Made by a program: the position numbers and the translations under genes. Positions 1 through 9,495 of a stretch of 64,000 nucleotides of DNA are shown in pieces. Source of the stretch: PALSA-968 sp964387075 (GTDB lineage: Bacteria > Bacteroidota > Bacteroidia > B-17B0 > Aurantibacillaceae); assembly GCA_964387075.1 (NCBI GenBank), contig CAYLVB010000004.1, forward strand, positions 186,001 through 250,000, written 5' to 3'. The notes under the pieces were generated by a model. That model ran no database searches. It saw only the letters and a list, made by a program, of their open reading frames with translations, and was not told the origin of the DNA. The number at the start of each line of letters is the position of its first letter. Position 1 is the first letter of the stretch.

Positions 1-2889
1 CAAAGAGTAAGTTCCGCTTGCCGCTGTAGTGGCCGGTGCGATGGAAGGATTCTGCGTAGTTGAAGAAAAACCATTTGGACCCGTCCAGTTCCACGATACC
101 CCGGTATTGGTTGTAAAGGTAAGAGCCGACCCCGCGCAAATAGGACTGTTGCTGCCCGCGGTAACACTTAGGTTGTTGTTCACGGTGATCGTACCTGTGC
201 CCGATGAGAAACAACCGTTAGCATCTGTTCCGGTCACCGTGTAAACGGTTGTGGCTGCAGGCGCGTCGTTAATGGTTGCCGTGGTGGCTCCGGTATTCCA
301 TGAATAAGTTGAAGCGCCACTGGCAGTGAGGGTTCCGGTACCTGTTGGACAAATGGTAGAAGAACTGGAAGTAACATTGGGTAGAGCATTTACGTTGACT
401 GCTGTTGTGCCGGTGTTCACACAACCGGCGGCGTCAGTACCCGTGATCGTATAAACCATACTTGATCCAGGGTTGGCCGTAACCGACGTTCCTGTTGTTC
501 CGCTCAGGCCCGTTCCTGGACTCCAAACATACGTACTGGCACCGTTGGCTGTGAGTGTACACGATTGTTGTCCAAGGCATATTGTTCCGCTGTTGGCGGT
601 AACGGTTGGCAAAGGATTTATTGTTACTGTTGAAGTTATAGTTCCGTTACAACCCGATTGCGCTCCGGTTACGGTGTAAACAGTGGTCACGCTTGGGCTG
701 GCAGTAACAGTAGGGCCGCTAATGCCGCTTAATCCTGTAGCAGGGCTCCATGTATAGGAAGTAGCGCCGGTTGCGGTAAGTGAGATAGAACCTCCTGGGC
801 AGATCGCACCTGAGTTCACGGTCATGGGTATACCTCCTCCTCCGGAAGTAATAACCGCTGTATCATAGGTCGTTTGTTTGATACAGGAATTATCAACGAT
901 CGTAGCAATGTAAGTTCCCGGAGGTACATTACTTAATACAGGGCCTGTTTGTGGAGGAGCAGAGTTCCAGGTTATGGTATAGGGACTAGTTCCACCGGTA
1001 ACCGTAACAGTTGCGGATCCATTACCGGTACAACCCGGATTGGTAACCGACATTGTTGTTTGTAGAATACTGCAGGGCTGAAGACTTATCTGTGTCGCCA
1101 TCACAAACCCCTGCCCGCATGAAAAGAGAATATTGTTCTTTCCTAATTCGCAGTCGTACACCATTCCCGGGGCGGCAATGCTTCCGGTCTGGGCCATAGT
1201 GTTTCCGTCATATTGAAGAATAGAGCTGTTAGAACCTAAAAATAAATGATCGCAATCATCTGCAGTTAAACCGCCCCACGTCATGGTGGCGGCACTGGCT
1301 CCGTTCACGTTGGCGCTGCTGACCATGGCGCCACTTCCTGAATTCCATCTTTTCAGAACATAACTGTCGTAGGTATACAGGTTCACGTTGCTCATGGTCA
1401 TTCCGCTGAACCCGTTTGGAGGTCCGGGGGCGTAGTTAACACTGGCTACTTCTATAAATAAATAGCCTTCCGGGGTCTGCCAGGTGATAGGGCTAAGGGC
1501 CGGAGTAGGAACTTTGTAAATAATATTATCGTATCCTCCGGATCCAACCTGTGTTTGCGCGGTGGCGAAATAAGCGTTACCGAAAGCGTCTAGCGTTAGT
1601 CCCCACATGTCGTGCAGCCCGCTGGGCGAGTTGATCACGTTGACGGGATTCATAGCCGAAAGCGTGGTATCAAGATAACAACCGGTGTAAGAAGGATTGG
1701 TAGTTCCGCCGCCAGCGATCACGGCCTGGTTAGTACACTTGCTGAAAGAGATACGCCACATTTCCTGGAAAAGCGAGTTACCATTGAACAGGGCAACCTG
1801 CGCGCCTGTAGTGTTGATCTTGATGGCCTGGGCCCCGCTACCGTTGAAACCGTCAACGATATAAGAGGCACCGGTATTATGATCGACCGCGAAATCACCG
1901 TAATACCAGGATGCGCTGAATGCGGTTGTATAAGTCCAGAGCAAGGTTCCGGCCGGGTCGTATTTCAAAACCTGGAAAGGAGCCATGCCTCCGTACACGT
2001 AGCAATTCCCACCATTGTCCCAATCCACGTCAAAAGCGCTGTTACCACCGGTAAATACAGGAGTGGCGGTAAACGGATCGATGATCAACCCTTTGCTCGC
2101 GTCGTAGTTGGCGATATTGAATTGAACTATTTTTTTATTGAGACTGAAAGAACAATCCACCGCTTTGGCAGTTTGAGCTTCATTGGCAATTGGTGCATGA
2201 TCAGTGAATTTTCCAAAGGGTGATTCAATGATGATATTTCCTTCTGAAGATAATTGAATGCCGTCGTTCTCGGGATATTTTATTTTTATAACGGAAGGAT
2301 CTGCTCCCGGCTTTACGATGAGGTTATATTTAAAACCTCCCTCTTTGTCCTCCGGAAAATAAAGTTCCATGTCAATGCCGGGATAAAGTTCTTTGTAAAC
2401 AAGTTTCTTCCAGGCATGAGCAGTTACAGGTCGTTTATCCGCATAGAAATTGTGTACGGCACGTTGCTCGTTCTCTCCAATGATCTCAACGTTGGGGTTC
2501 GCTCCTACGAATTGCATCTGGTGGAACTCCGGAACGAATTTCCACATCCATTCTTTCTCTTCCTTCCCTTCCTCTTTTGTCTCTTTCACGTGGCAACGTT
2601 CCATCTCTTCTTCGATCTCACGCTCGGTGCGCTTCACCGCTTTGTAGTTCATGATCCACAGTCCATCTTTCGTAAAGAAATAACGCAAACCATCCTGGCG
2701 CGTGCCAAAAACTATATCCTTGGCCTCAAGCGATCTTTCTTTGATCGAATACTGTCCCAGGTTCTCAATAAAGACCTTTTGCTCGAACGGACTTTTCATA
2801 GCCCATTTACCTACAGGCGGTTTCTCGACTGCAAATAAATTAAAGAGAGCAAAGAATGCGGTGATCGAAAAGAGGAAGTGTCTTCTCAT
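1..2889 (-). CDS. Secreted multi-domain repeat protein, C-terminus cut by window edge
   Basis: An open frame runs leftwards from ATG at 2889 to the window edge, so 963 codons are present and the C-terminus is missing. The N-terminus (MRRHFLFSITAFFALFNLFA) is a signal peptide. About 260 residues follow that resemble the N-terminal domain of Bacteroidota surface repeat proteins (ENLGQY, then PGIDMELYF). A region with propeller-like character comes next, then a SPRB-like stretch (GSATVTVTGGTSPYTITW), then at least four Ig-like repeats of about 75 residues with the TYxWSPxTGLS core. The same repeat family occurs in the next gene. By analogy the missing C-terminus should be a type IX secretion domain, but this cannot be seen. 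A surface or secreted adhesin-like role is inferred. Confidence 0.8.
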   Translation of the reverse strand, partial: MRRHFLFSITAFFALFNLFAVEKPPVGKWAMKSPFEQKVFIENLGQYSIKERSLEAKDIVFGTRQDGLRYFFTKDGLWIMNYKAVKRTEREIEEEMERCHVKETKEEGKEEKEWMWKFVPEFHQMQFVGANPNVEIIGENEQRAVHNFYADKRPVTAHAWKKLVYKELYPGIDMELYFPEDKEGGFKYNLIVKPGADPSVIKIKYPENDGIQLSSEGNIIIESPFGKFTDHAPIANEAQTAKAVDCSFSLNKKIVQFNIANYDASKGLIIDPFTATPVFTGGNSAFDVDWDNGGNCYVYGGMAPFQVLKYDPAGTLLWTYTTAFSASWYYGDFAVDHNTGASYIVDGFNGSGAQAIKINTTGAQVALFNGNSLFQEMWRISFSKCTNQAVIAGGGTTNPSYTGCYLDTTLSAMNPVNVINSPSGLHDMWGLTLDAFGNAYFATAQTQVGSGGYDNIIYKVPTPALSPITWQTPEGYLFIEVASVNYAPGPPNGFSGMTMSNVNLYTYDSYVLKRWNSGSGAMVSSANVNGASAATMTWGGLTADDCDHLFLGSNSSILQYDGNTMAQTGSIAAPGMVYDCELGKNNILFSCGQGFVMATQISLQPCSILQTTMSVTNPGCTGNGSATVTVTGGTSPYTITWNSAPPQTGPVLSNVPPGTYIATIVDNSCIKQTTYDTAVITSGGGGIPMTVNSGAICPGGSISLTATGATSYTWSPATGLSGISGPTVTASPSVTTVYTVTGAQSGCNGTITSTVTINPLPTVTANSGTICLGQQSCTLTANGASTYVWSPGTGLSGTTGTSVTANPGSSMVYTITGTDAAGCVNTGTTAVNVNALPNVTSSSSTICPTGTGTLTASGASTYSWNTGATTATINDAPAATTVYTVTGTDANGCFSSGTGTITVNNNLSVTAGSNSPICAGSALTFTTNTGVSWNWTGPNGFSSTTQNPSIAPATTAASGTYSL

Positions 2890-2974
2890 AGGGCAGGGGT
2901 TTTTGGTTAAGCTAATATAATGAAATGCGGCTTGAAAATCAAGTTTTTCCGCCTCTAAATTCTAGAAATGTTGA

Positions 2975-3028
2975 AAAAAACCGCCTAAACAGTTTTAGAT
3001 GTGCAGGAGCGTAGCAAGCCCTTGCACT
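2975..3028 (-). terminator. Possible weak terminator after the 1513-aa repeat protein
   Basis: Downstream of the stop at 3036 the minus strand carries a GTGCA...TGCAC hairpin (3001-3027), then a short CTAAA/TTTAG stem, then GCGG and a run of seven T. The stems are short, so the call is weak. Confidence 0.35.
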
Positions 3029-3035
3029 TTCTATA

Positions 3036-6000
3036 TTATTTGAGCAGGGAAACAATCCCGCTCAGTTGACGGGGTTCACCCTTGTAGTTCTTCAGTTCGA
3101 TCTTCCAAACGTAAACATCTTCCTGTACGGTCTGGTCGCCTTTACCCATCAGGCGGCCATCCCATCCCTTTGTAATATCATCCGTAACAAAAGTAAGATT
3201 ACCCCATCGGTCAAAAATGTACATTTTGAAATCCTTGACGCCTTCGCCCTTCGCCATGAACACATCGTTGGTTCCGTCGTAATTCGGCGAGAAAGCATTG
3301 GGCACGTAGATCATCAATTCGTCATCGATCTTGATCACCTTAATGGTGCTGTCAACACATCCCATATCCGATACCACATACAGCATCACGTCGTAAGAAC
3401 CAACAGAGGTATAGACGTGTGTTGGGTTTTGCAGCGTTGAAGTAGTATTGTTCGGATCTCCGAAGGTCCAGTTCCAGCTTGCAATCGTAGCGCCGGTGGT
3501 AGCGTCATAAAAATGGATCGTTGGATCCAAAATGGTGGTTGGTTGCGGACTTGGATTGAAATCGGCGGTGGGCACGGGATACACATTTACCGTTGCGGTG
3601 GAAGTTCCTACGCAGCCATTGGCATCCGTTAATGTAAGCACCGCGTTGAAAGTTCCTTGTCCCGTATAACAATGATTTGGCGTGCAGGAAGCGGAGACAG
3701 ACCCATCGCCAAAATTCCAGTTGCACGTACCGGTAACCAGCGCCGTATTCGAAAAATTAACGCATACAGGCGCGCAGCCCGAAGAAACCTGTGGTCCGGC
3801 TGCCGGAACAGGAATTGGGTTTACGGTAGCCGTTGTTGTCGCTGTATTCACACAACCATTAATATCCGTTCCTGAAACTGTATAGATCGTAGTAGCTGCC
3901 GGGTTTGCCGTTACACTTGCCCCCGTAGATGAACTCAACCCCGCCACCGGACTCCATGCATAGGTGTTGGCGCCGCTTGCAGTTAATGTACCGGTGGTTT
4001 GTCCTAAACACAAAGCAGTAGTGTTTACCGCAACAGGCGGTAAAGAATTTACAGTTACTGTTGAGCTTACATTACTTACGCAGCCGTTTGCATCAACGCC
4101 GGTAACCAGGTACACACTTGTTGAAGTTGGGTTGGCGGTAATGTTATTTCCCACCGTAGCGCTTAAGCCGGTAGCTGGCGACCAGCTATAGGTAACAGCG
4201 CCATTGGCGGTAAGCGTACTGGAATTATTCAGGCAGATGGTTGGGGAGTTTACGGTGATTACCGGCAAAGGATTGATCAATGCGCTCGTTGTTGTGGAAG
4301 CAACACAATTATTACCATCCAAAACAGTTAAGGTATAAGTGCCGGTGGCCGCTAAAGTAACGGGCGAAATGCTTGGATTTTGAGCGGTGGAACTGAAACC
4401 GTTCGGTCCGGCCCAGCTATAGCCCGGTCCGCCGCTTCCGGTAAACGTTAGTGTGGTTCCATTACAAACAGGGCCGTTGTTTGAAGCAATAGGAACAGGA
4501 AGTGGGTTTACGATCACATTGGTGGTTGCGCTGCCCGGACAACCGTTGGCATCTAAAGCGTCAACAGTATAGGTTCCTGAAAGATTGGGTTGTGCGTTGG
4601 TCAGCGTACCGTTCTGTGAAAAAGCGCTGAAACCATTGGGCCCGCTCCAGGTCCACGAAACGCCCGAGCTGGATGTAAGATTCAAGGTAGCGCCGGCACA
4701 AATAGGACCATTGTTGTTTGCCACGATCACCAATAATGGATTCACGGTCACCTGCGCGGTATTGCTGCTCGAGCAGTTGTTGGCATCGGTAGCAGTAACC
4801 ACATAATTTCCGCTCATCGCGCTTGTAGCATTCGTAATGGAAGGATTTTGTTGATTGGATGAATAAGGGCCGGGTCCACTCCAGGAATAGGTCACTCCGC
4901 CTGAAGAACCAAGATTGATCGTAGCATTTACACAAACTGTTGCTCCCGTAGCGGTAACAACCGGTAAAGGATTGATAGTTACGCTCACAGTTGTTGAGTT
5001 TACACAGGAGTTTGCATCGGTTACGGTTACGGTATAAACGCCGGTAGCAGCCACCGTCACACCGCTGATCGTTGGATTTTGCTGCGTGGACGAATAAAGA
5101 TTGGGACCGCTCCAGGAATATCCTGTGCCGCCGCCGGAGGTAAGATTCAAATTCTGGTTCACACAAATAGGTGAGTTGCTTCCAATGGTTGGCGTGGGTA
5201 ATGGATTTACCAAAGCATTTACTGTAGTAGCTCCTGTGCAACCATTTGCGTCGGTAACAGTAACTGAGTAAGTTCCTGTTGCTGTTGGTGTGGCGGAAGA
5301 AATGTTTGGATTCTGTACGGACGAAGAATATCCTCCCGGGCCCGTCCAACTCCAGGAAGTTCCGGCGTTCACGGATAGATTCAATGTCGCGCCTTCACAA
5401 ATAATGGTTGTAGTAGCCACAGGAGCGGGCAAGGCGTTCACAACAACCGTTGTTGTAGCTGTGCTGATACATCCGTTGCCGTCAGTTCCCGTTATGGTAT
5501 AATCTGTTGTTGTTCCCGGTGTAGCGTTCACAGAAGTTCCCGTGGTTGCGCTCAACCCTGTGCCGGGCGACCACGCATAAGTACTTGCGCCATTAGCGGT
5601 CAATGTGGCTGTTTGTTGTCCTAAACAAATGGTTCCTGTATTTACCGCGATCACAGGTAGAGGATTTACCAGGACACTCGCGGTTGCCGTATTCACGCAG
5701 TTATTGGCATCAATACCCGTAACGGTATATGTTTGCGTGCTTGATGGATTAGCGGTAACACTTGAACCTGTGGTACCGCTCAACCCTGTACCCGGACTCC
5801 ATGTATAGGAAGTGGCGCCTCCCGCGTTCAAAGTAGAAGTTTGTTGCCCCATGCAGATGGTTCCGGAATTTACGGTAACTGTCGGAAGCGCGTTCACAGT
5901 AACTGTGGTTGTGTTGGTTCCCGAACAGGTTCCGCTCATACCGGTTAGTGTATAAGTTGTGGTTGCGCCCGGGTTAGCTGTTACACTTGCGCCGGTAGTG

Positions 6001-7577
6001 GCACTCAGGCCCGTGGCCGGCGACCAACTATAGGTTACCGCTCCCGATGCATTCAAAATTACGCTTCCACCCGCGCACATAGTGCCGGAGTTGACCGTAG
6101 GTGCCGGTAAAGAAGTAACAGTGACCGGGAGCTGCAAAGTATCTTTACATCCTGCGGCATCCTGCACGATCAGGCTGGCGGTATACGTTCCTGCTGCCCC
6201 ATATGTATTGTTTGGATTCTGTGTGGTTGAAGTATTGCCATCGCCAAAGTTCCAGGTCCAGGAGGTAGGGGCTCCGCTCGATTGATCCGTAAAACCGGTT
6301 GGGTTTCCTAGACAGACCGTGGTGGCGCTGAAATTCGCTACCGGTGGAGGAGGAGGAACCTGGATAGTATCACTGATCATTTCACATTGCGCGCCGATGG
6401 AATAGACCGAAGTATAAGCTCCCGGCGGCAGACTGTTTGCCGAAATATTGATAGAAGCACCGGTTTGGCCCGATAAGGCAACCCCGTTATGATACCACTG
6501 CCAGTTACCGCCTGTTGTATCCGCAGTTGATGTGATCACTATGTTATTGGCGCAGGGAGTACCGGTTTGATTGATGGTAAGGTTACCAAAGGAATTGGTG
6601 GTGTTGAGCAGGAGATTATCGTAATAGAAATAAGGATAACATCCGCTGGGTGGTGTATAGCTTGCAGGAAGGATGCAGGGAGAGCCGAACATGATGGCAT
6701 TGATGTTCACCGAAGGTGTGAAGGTAATGCTCAATGTTCCCCAGGAAGAAACGGGGTTGTAACTTGTCTGCCCAAGTAATACCCAGGGCGCGGTCGGACA
6801 TCCTGTTGTGGGTTGCGGCAGATCTGCGCAGTTGGGAGCACCGAAAATACAAATGTCAATAGCTCCAAAATCAATAACACCGCCGTTACAGGCATTCCCG
6901 AAACCATCGATGGGCGTAGAGGCAATGTTCATCTGGATGGTATAGGATTGTCCGGCGAACATGGGCGACAATAAACAGGATCCGACATATTCCTGCCACC
7001 CGGGACTGAAAATCGTTCCCAAAATTCCGTTTCCACTGGGAAATGGGACAAGTCCGCCTGCTGTAGCCGCGCCAAATACCATACCGCAGGTGTTCATATA
7101 ATCTGAGGTGGCTGTGGTAGCCTGTACCCAACCTTGCGCGCAATTCACCTGGCTGTAACTGCTGGGGCAACACGCCATGGTCTCAAAGGACGCGTTGGGT
7201 ATCATGGAAGGCACGGAAGTACTACTGCCGCCAAAACCTGTACACTTACAATCTGCCGTATCGTTCAGATCAACCAAACCATCTGCGTCATCATCAATTC
7301 CGTTATTGCAGATCTCACCGGCCATTAAGCCGCCGGTCAATTTTCCTTTGTTAGGAGCATTGATAAAGGCTTTCTTTTGAAAGACAGGTCCGCGAATGTA
7401 GGTCGGTGCGTTATTGGGCGTAGAAAGATTGGTGGGCGCGGTATGCAGTTTGTTCTGCATGATACTGTAAGGTATGGCAGACGAGTCCTGGGCCACGTAC
7501 TTTACCCAGTTCGTGGTTTGGGAAAAACCCGTGAAACAGAGGGTCAGGATGAATAAGAGGCAAGGGAACTTTTTCAT
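3036..7577 (-). CDS. Giant Ig-like/PKD repeat protein with type B T9SS sorting domain
   Basis: A secreted protein of 1513 residues. The signal peptide covers residues 1-20 (MKKFPCLLFILTLCFTGFSQ). A calcium-binding-like segment EICNNGIDDDADG lies near residue 88, followed by a lectin-like region with many Cys. A PKD domain (WNFGDGNTSTTQNP) lies near 440. Ten Ig-like repeats of 75-78 residues then follow in the order three of type A (TYxWSPGTGLS), five of type B (YSWSGPNxYSSTQQNP) and two of type A. Two more PKD domains precede the C-terminal NAFSPNYDGTNDVF...FDRWGN domain of type IX secretion (type B, about 90 residues). Family knowledge points to a surface-exposed or shed adhesin linked to gliding organisms. 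The ligand is unknown. Confidence 0.9.
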   Translation of the reverse strand: MKKFPCLLFILTLCFTGFSQTTNWVKYVAQDSSAIPYSIMQNKLHTAPTNLSTPNNAPTYIRGPVFQKKAFINAPNKGKLTGGLMAGEICNNGIDDDADGLVDLNDTADCKCTGFGGSSTSVPSMIPNASFETMACCPSSYSQVNCAQGWVQATTATSDYMNTCGMVFGAATAGGLVPFPSGNGILGTIFSPGWQEYVGSCLLSPMFAGQSYTIQMNIASTPIDGFGNACNGGVIDFGAIDICIFGAPNCADLPQPTTGCPTAPWVLLGQTSYNPVSSWGTLSITFTPSVNINAIMFGSPCILPASYTPPSGCYPYFYYDNLLLNTTNSFGNLTINQTGTPCANNIVITSTADTTGGNWQWYHNGVALSGQTGASINISANSLPPGAYTSVYSIGAQCEMISDTIQVPPPPPVANFSATTVCLGNPTGFTDQSSGAPTSWTWNFGDGNTSTTQNPNNTYGAAGTYTASLIVQDAAGCKDTLQLPVTVTSLPAPTVNSGTMCAGGSVILNASGAVTYSWSPATGLSATTGASVTANPGATTTYTLTGMSGTCSGTNTTTVTVNALPTVTVNSGTICMGQQTSTLNAGGATSYTWSPGTGLSGTTGSSVTANPSSTQTYTVTGIDANNCVNTATASVLVNPLPVIAVNTGTICLGQQTATLTANGASTYAWSPGTGLSATTGTSVNATPGTTTDYTITGTDGNGCISTATTTVVVNALPAPVATTTIICEGATLNLSVNAGTSWSWTGPGGYSSSVQNPNISSATPTATGTYSVTVTDANGCTGATTVNALVNPLPTPTIGSNSPICVNQNLNLTSGGGTGYSWSGPNLYSSTQQNPTISGVTVAATGVYTVTVTDANSCVNSTTVSVTINPLPVVTATGATVCVNATINLGSSGGVTYSWSGPGPYSSNQQNPSITNATSAMSGNYVVTATDANNCSSSNTAQVTVNPLLVIVANNNGPICAGATLNLTSSSGVSWTWSGPNGFSAFSQNGTLTNAQPNLSGTYTVDALDANGCPGSATTNVIVNPLPVPIASNNGPVCNGTTLTFTGSGGPGYSWAGPNGFSSTAQNPSISPVTLAATGTYTLTVLDGNNCVASTTTSALINPLPVITVNSPTICLNNSSTLTANGAVTYSWSPATGLSATVGNNITANPTSTSVYLVTGVDANGCVSNVSSTVTVNSLPPVAVNTTALCLGQTTGTLTASGANTYAWSPVAGLSSSTGASVTANPAATTIYTVSGTDINGCVNTATTTATVNPIPVPAAGPQVSSGCAPVCVNFSNTALVTGTCNWNFGDGSVSASCTPNHCYTGQGTFNAVLTLTDANGCVGTSTATVNVYPVPTADFNPSPQPTTILDPTIHFYDATTGATIASWNWTFGDPNNTTSTLQNPTHVYTSVGSYDVMLYVVSDMGCVDSTIKVIKIDDELMIYVPNAFSPNYDGTNDVFMAKGEGVKDFKMYIFDRWGNLTFVTDDITKGWDGRLMGKGDQTVQEDVYVWKIELKNYKGEPRQLSGIVSLLK

Positions 7578-7701
7578 CGTATTTTTTTGGTTAGCTAATT
7601 TAACAATTATCCGCTGATAAGCAAATTCATTTGAAGCGGAAAAGGATAAGAAATGAAAGGTTTTTAGACCTAAATAGGTTTAGTTGTAAAACCTGCAATG
7701 C

Positions 7702-8736
7702 TCATGTAAAAGGCATTTCGGTTCTTAGCAAGGCTCCGGTGCCGGTAAAATGATCGGGTAGATGAAGTTTTCCGTCTTTGAATTGTAAGCCGGTAAAGGG
7801 ATCATTCTTGATAAGCATAGGCCCGTCAAGGTCTATCCAGTCGGCGTAATGCATCAGCTGCGCGGCGGCGGCTATGCCACAGGAGCTTTCCGACATGCAG
7901 CCGATATTTATTTTCAACCCTGCTGTTTTTGCTGCCATGATCACTTTTGCAGCTTCTAATAGTCCCGTGCACTTCATCAGCTTCAGGTTGATGCCGCCGA
8001 AGCAATCATCGATCTTTTCGAGCTCATCCAGTCGCTGAAAGCTTTCATCCGCTAAGATGGGAATAGGACTTTGCTTGCTGAGTGATGCCGTTTCTTCATT
8101 CTTTGCTTTGGAGAGAGGCTGCTCAACGTAAAGTACATTTTGCGCGGACAGCCACCCGATCATTTCCATAGCAAAACCTTTGTCGCTCCATCCCTGGTTC
8201 ACATCTACTACTAATGGTTTGTCGGTTACTTTTCGAATGGCTTTAATTATTTCTTTATCGTTCTTCCCGCCCAGTTTTACTTTGTAGAGATTGAAGCCGG
8301 CCAGTTCTTTTATTTTTTCAGGGATCAAGGAGATGTCTCCAATTCCGATGGTTACCGAAGTTTCTTTAGGCCCGGGCTTTAACAGTCCCAACAATTGGTA
8401 GGCCGGTTTATTTTGTATTTTCCCGAAGAGATCGTGCAAAGCAATATCAATGGCGGCTTTGGCGGTGGTATTTTTAGGCGCTATGGCGTCAATTCTTTGG
8501 ATCAGTTCCGGCAAATTCTCACTTCCTGTTTCCAGAACAGGCTTCGCCGCTTTGAAAAATTCAATAGCGCTTTTCTGCGTTTCCTCTAAATAGGGTGGGA
8601 GTGTAGCCTCCCCATAACCAACATGGCCATTTTTCTCTAATTTCAAATAAACCACATCGGTGCTGCTGCGTGTGCTGTGCGAGATCCCAAAGGGATGACG
8701 GAACTCGAGGGCGTATGGGGCGTAAGAGAGTTTCAA
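7702..8736 (-). CDS. Dipeptide epimerase (enolase superfamily, L-Ala-D/L-Glu type)
   Basis: This 344-residue protein has the full length of the mandelate-racemase/muconate-lactonizing enzyme family. The catalytic KxK is K152-K154 (YKVKLGG). Metal ligands are D178 (VDVNQG), E205 (EQP) and D230-E231 (ADES). The second catalytic lysine lies in NLKLMK near 252-255. Such enzymes epimerise dipeptides such as L-Ala-L-Glu from murein turnover. The start is TTG, directly after and in frame with the stop of the gene upstream. The conserved N-terminus (KLSYAPYALEFRHPFGIS) begins here and there is no in-frame ATG nearby. The exact dipeptide specificity cannot be read from the sequence. Confidence 0.85.
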   Translation of the reverse strand: MKLSYAPYALEFRHPFGISHSTRSSTDVVYLKLEKNGHVGYGEATLPPYLEETQKSAIEFFKAAKPVLETGSENLPELIQRIDAIAPKNTTAKAAIDIALHDLFGKIQNKPAYQLLGLLKPGPKETSVTIGIGDISLIPEKIKELAGFNLYKVKLGGKNDKEIIKAIRKVTDKPLVVDVNQGWSDKGFAMEMIGWLSAQNVLYVEQPLSKAKNEETASLSKQSPIPILADESFQRLDELEKIDDCFGGINLKLMKCTGLLEAAKVIMAAKTAGLKINIGCMSESSCGIAAAAQLMHYADWIDLDGPMLIKNDPFTGLQFKDGKLHLPDHFTGTGALLRTEMPFT

Positions 8737-9153
8737 TTAAAAATGGCCTTTTACCGGTTTTATGGGTTGCCCTTTAAGTTTTTTAATTGCGGCATCAACT
8801 TTTGCTTTATCTGTTTCGTTGATGTCTTTACTGCTTCGTAAAGTTTCGATGGTGTAATCCGCGACACAATGATTGAAGCAGTTAAACCCTCTTTCGTATA
8901 TTTTAGAGTCGTTTAAAGTGAGGATGCAAAGCTGTTTAATGAAATAATTCAGCGATTGCAGGGAGCCCAGCCATTCAATTTTAGATTTTGGCCCATTTAA
9001 AAATATTTTTTTGAGGGTCAAAAGATCAATGTCTTTTTGAATAAACTCTTTTTTTAATTCTTCGAGGGCGGCGGGTAAATTGTTGGATAGGTGTAAAGTA
9101 AGTCTGTTAAAGCCAAGCGTGTTGGCTTCGGTTGTACTTGTTTCTGTGCTCAT
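8737..9153 (-). CDS. Hypothetical protein, possibly ferritin-like helical
   Basis: A 138-residue protein starting at ATG 9153 (MSTETSTTEANTLGFNRL). An upstream in-frame ATG at 9234 would place the start inside the terminator/tRNA scar region and adds an unlikely leader, so the shorter form is preferred. The sequence looks mostly helical and has three Cys and a Lys-rich end. I do not recognise the family. Its stop TAA abuts the TTG start of the epimerase in the same frame, so the two are co-transcribed and probably translationally coupled. Confidence 0.6.
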   Translation of the reverse strand: MSTETSTTEANTLGFNRLTLHLSNNLPAALEELKKEFIQKDIDLLTLKKIFLNGPKSKIEWLGSLQSLNYFIKQLCILTLNDSKIYERGFNCFNHCVADYTIETLRSSKDINETDKAKVDAAIKKLKGQPIKPVKGHF

Positions 9154-9220
9154 AGGATGATTTTTCTTTTCAAAGATACTTTTTTCGGCTGCCTGGCACA
9201 ATTGGGGTAGGTAAAAATTG

Positions 9221-9248
9221 AAAAAGTCCCGCAAAACGGGACTTTTTT
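9221..9248. terminator. Bidirectional intrinsic terminator, originally that of the tRNA
   Basis: A perfect hairpin GTCCCG-CAAAA-CGGGAC (9226-9242) is flanked by five A on the left and six T on the right. It works in both directions. It directly follows the tRNA 3' end on the minus strand, so it is the host terminator of that tRNA gene. Confidence 0.9.
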
Positions 9249-9296
9249 GGTAGCGAGAGGGAGAATTGAACTCCCGACCTCAGGGTTATGAACCCT
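9248..9296 (-). tRNA. 3' half of tRNA-Met (anticodon CAT), attachment-site scar
   Basis: On the minus strand the order is anticodon stem-loop (TAGGG-TTCATAA-CCCTG, anticodon at 9288-9290), variable loop AGGTC, T-arm GGGAG-TTCAATT-CTCCC, acceptor 3' strand TCTCGCT, discriminator A and encoded CCA. No D-arm or 5' acceptor strand (AGCGAGA expected) is found upstream, so only the 3' half is present. A tyrosine recombinase gene follows within 200 bp. This is the classic mark of integration into a tRNA 3' end. The intact tRNA copy should lie at the other end of the element. Confidence 0.85.
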
Positions 9297-9422
9297 ACAA
9301 TATCACCCCTTCTAAAAGTTTCAAATCGTTTTAAACCGTTGATATATCTTGGTTTAACCTGCATTATCAACACTTTTGAATATTGGTTTAAACGGGTTAA
9401 AAACGGGTAAAAAAGTCAAATT

Positions 9423-9472
9423 GTGGAAACTATGTGGAAACCAGTTTCCGCAATATTCGTATATTTGTTTCC
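9423..9472. promoter_or_regulatory. Arm-type recombinase sites over the integrase promoter
   Basis: GTGGAAAC occurs twice as a direct repeat (9423-9430, 9434-9441) and its inverse GTTTCC twice (9444-9449, 9467-9472). The -7 element TATATTTG lies at 9460-9467, between the inverted copies. Direct and inverted short repeats beside an integrase gene fit binding by its N-terminal arm domain. Their overlap with the promoter suggests autoregulation (inference). Confidence 0.6.
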
Positions 9473-9495
9473 GAAGCGTTTTTAAAGTAAACATA

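Noticed and set aside
29..2838. Several plus-strand ORFs of 65-203 codons in the first 2.8 kb
   Set aside because: They lie opposite a continuous minus-strand frame with signal peptide and domain repeats, and have no family features.
4561..5349. 262-codon minus-strand ORF in the repeat region
   Set aside because: It is a second frame within the 1513-aa protein, rich in Arg, Cys and Tyr. The repeated DNA keeps it open by chance.
3036..7577. Tandem DNA repeats resembling a CRISPR array
   Set aside because: The period is about 230 bp and encodes imperfect protein domains. There are no uniform short repeats, spacers or cas genes anywhere in the window.
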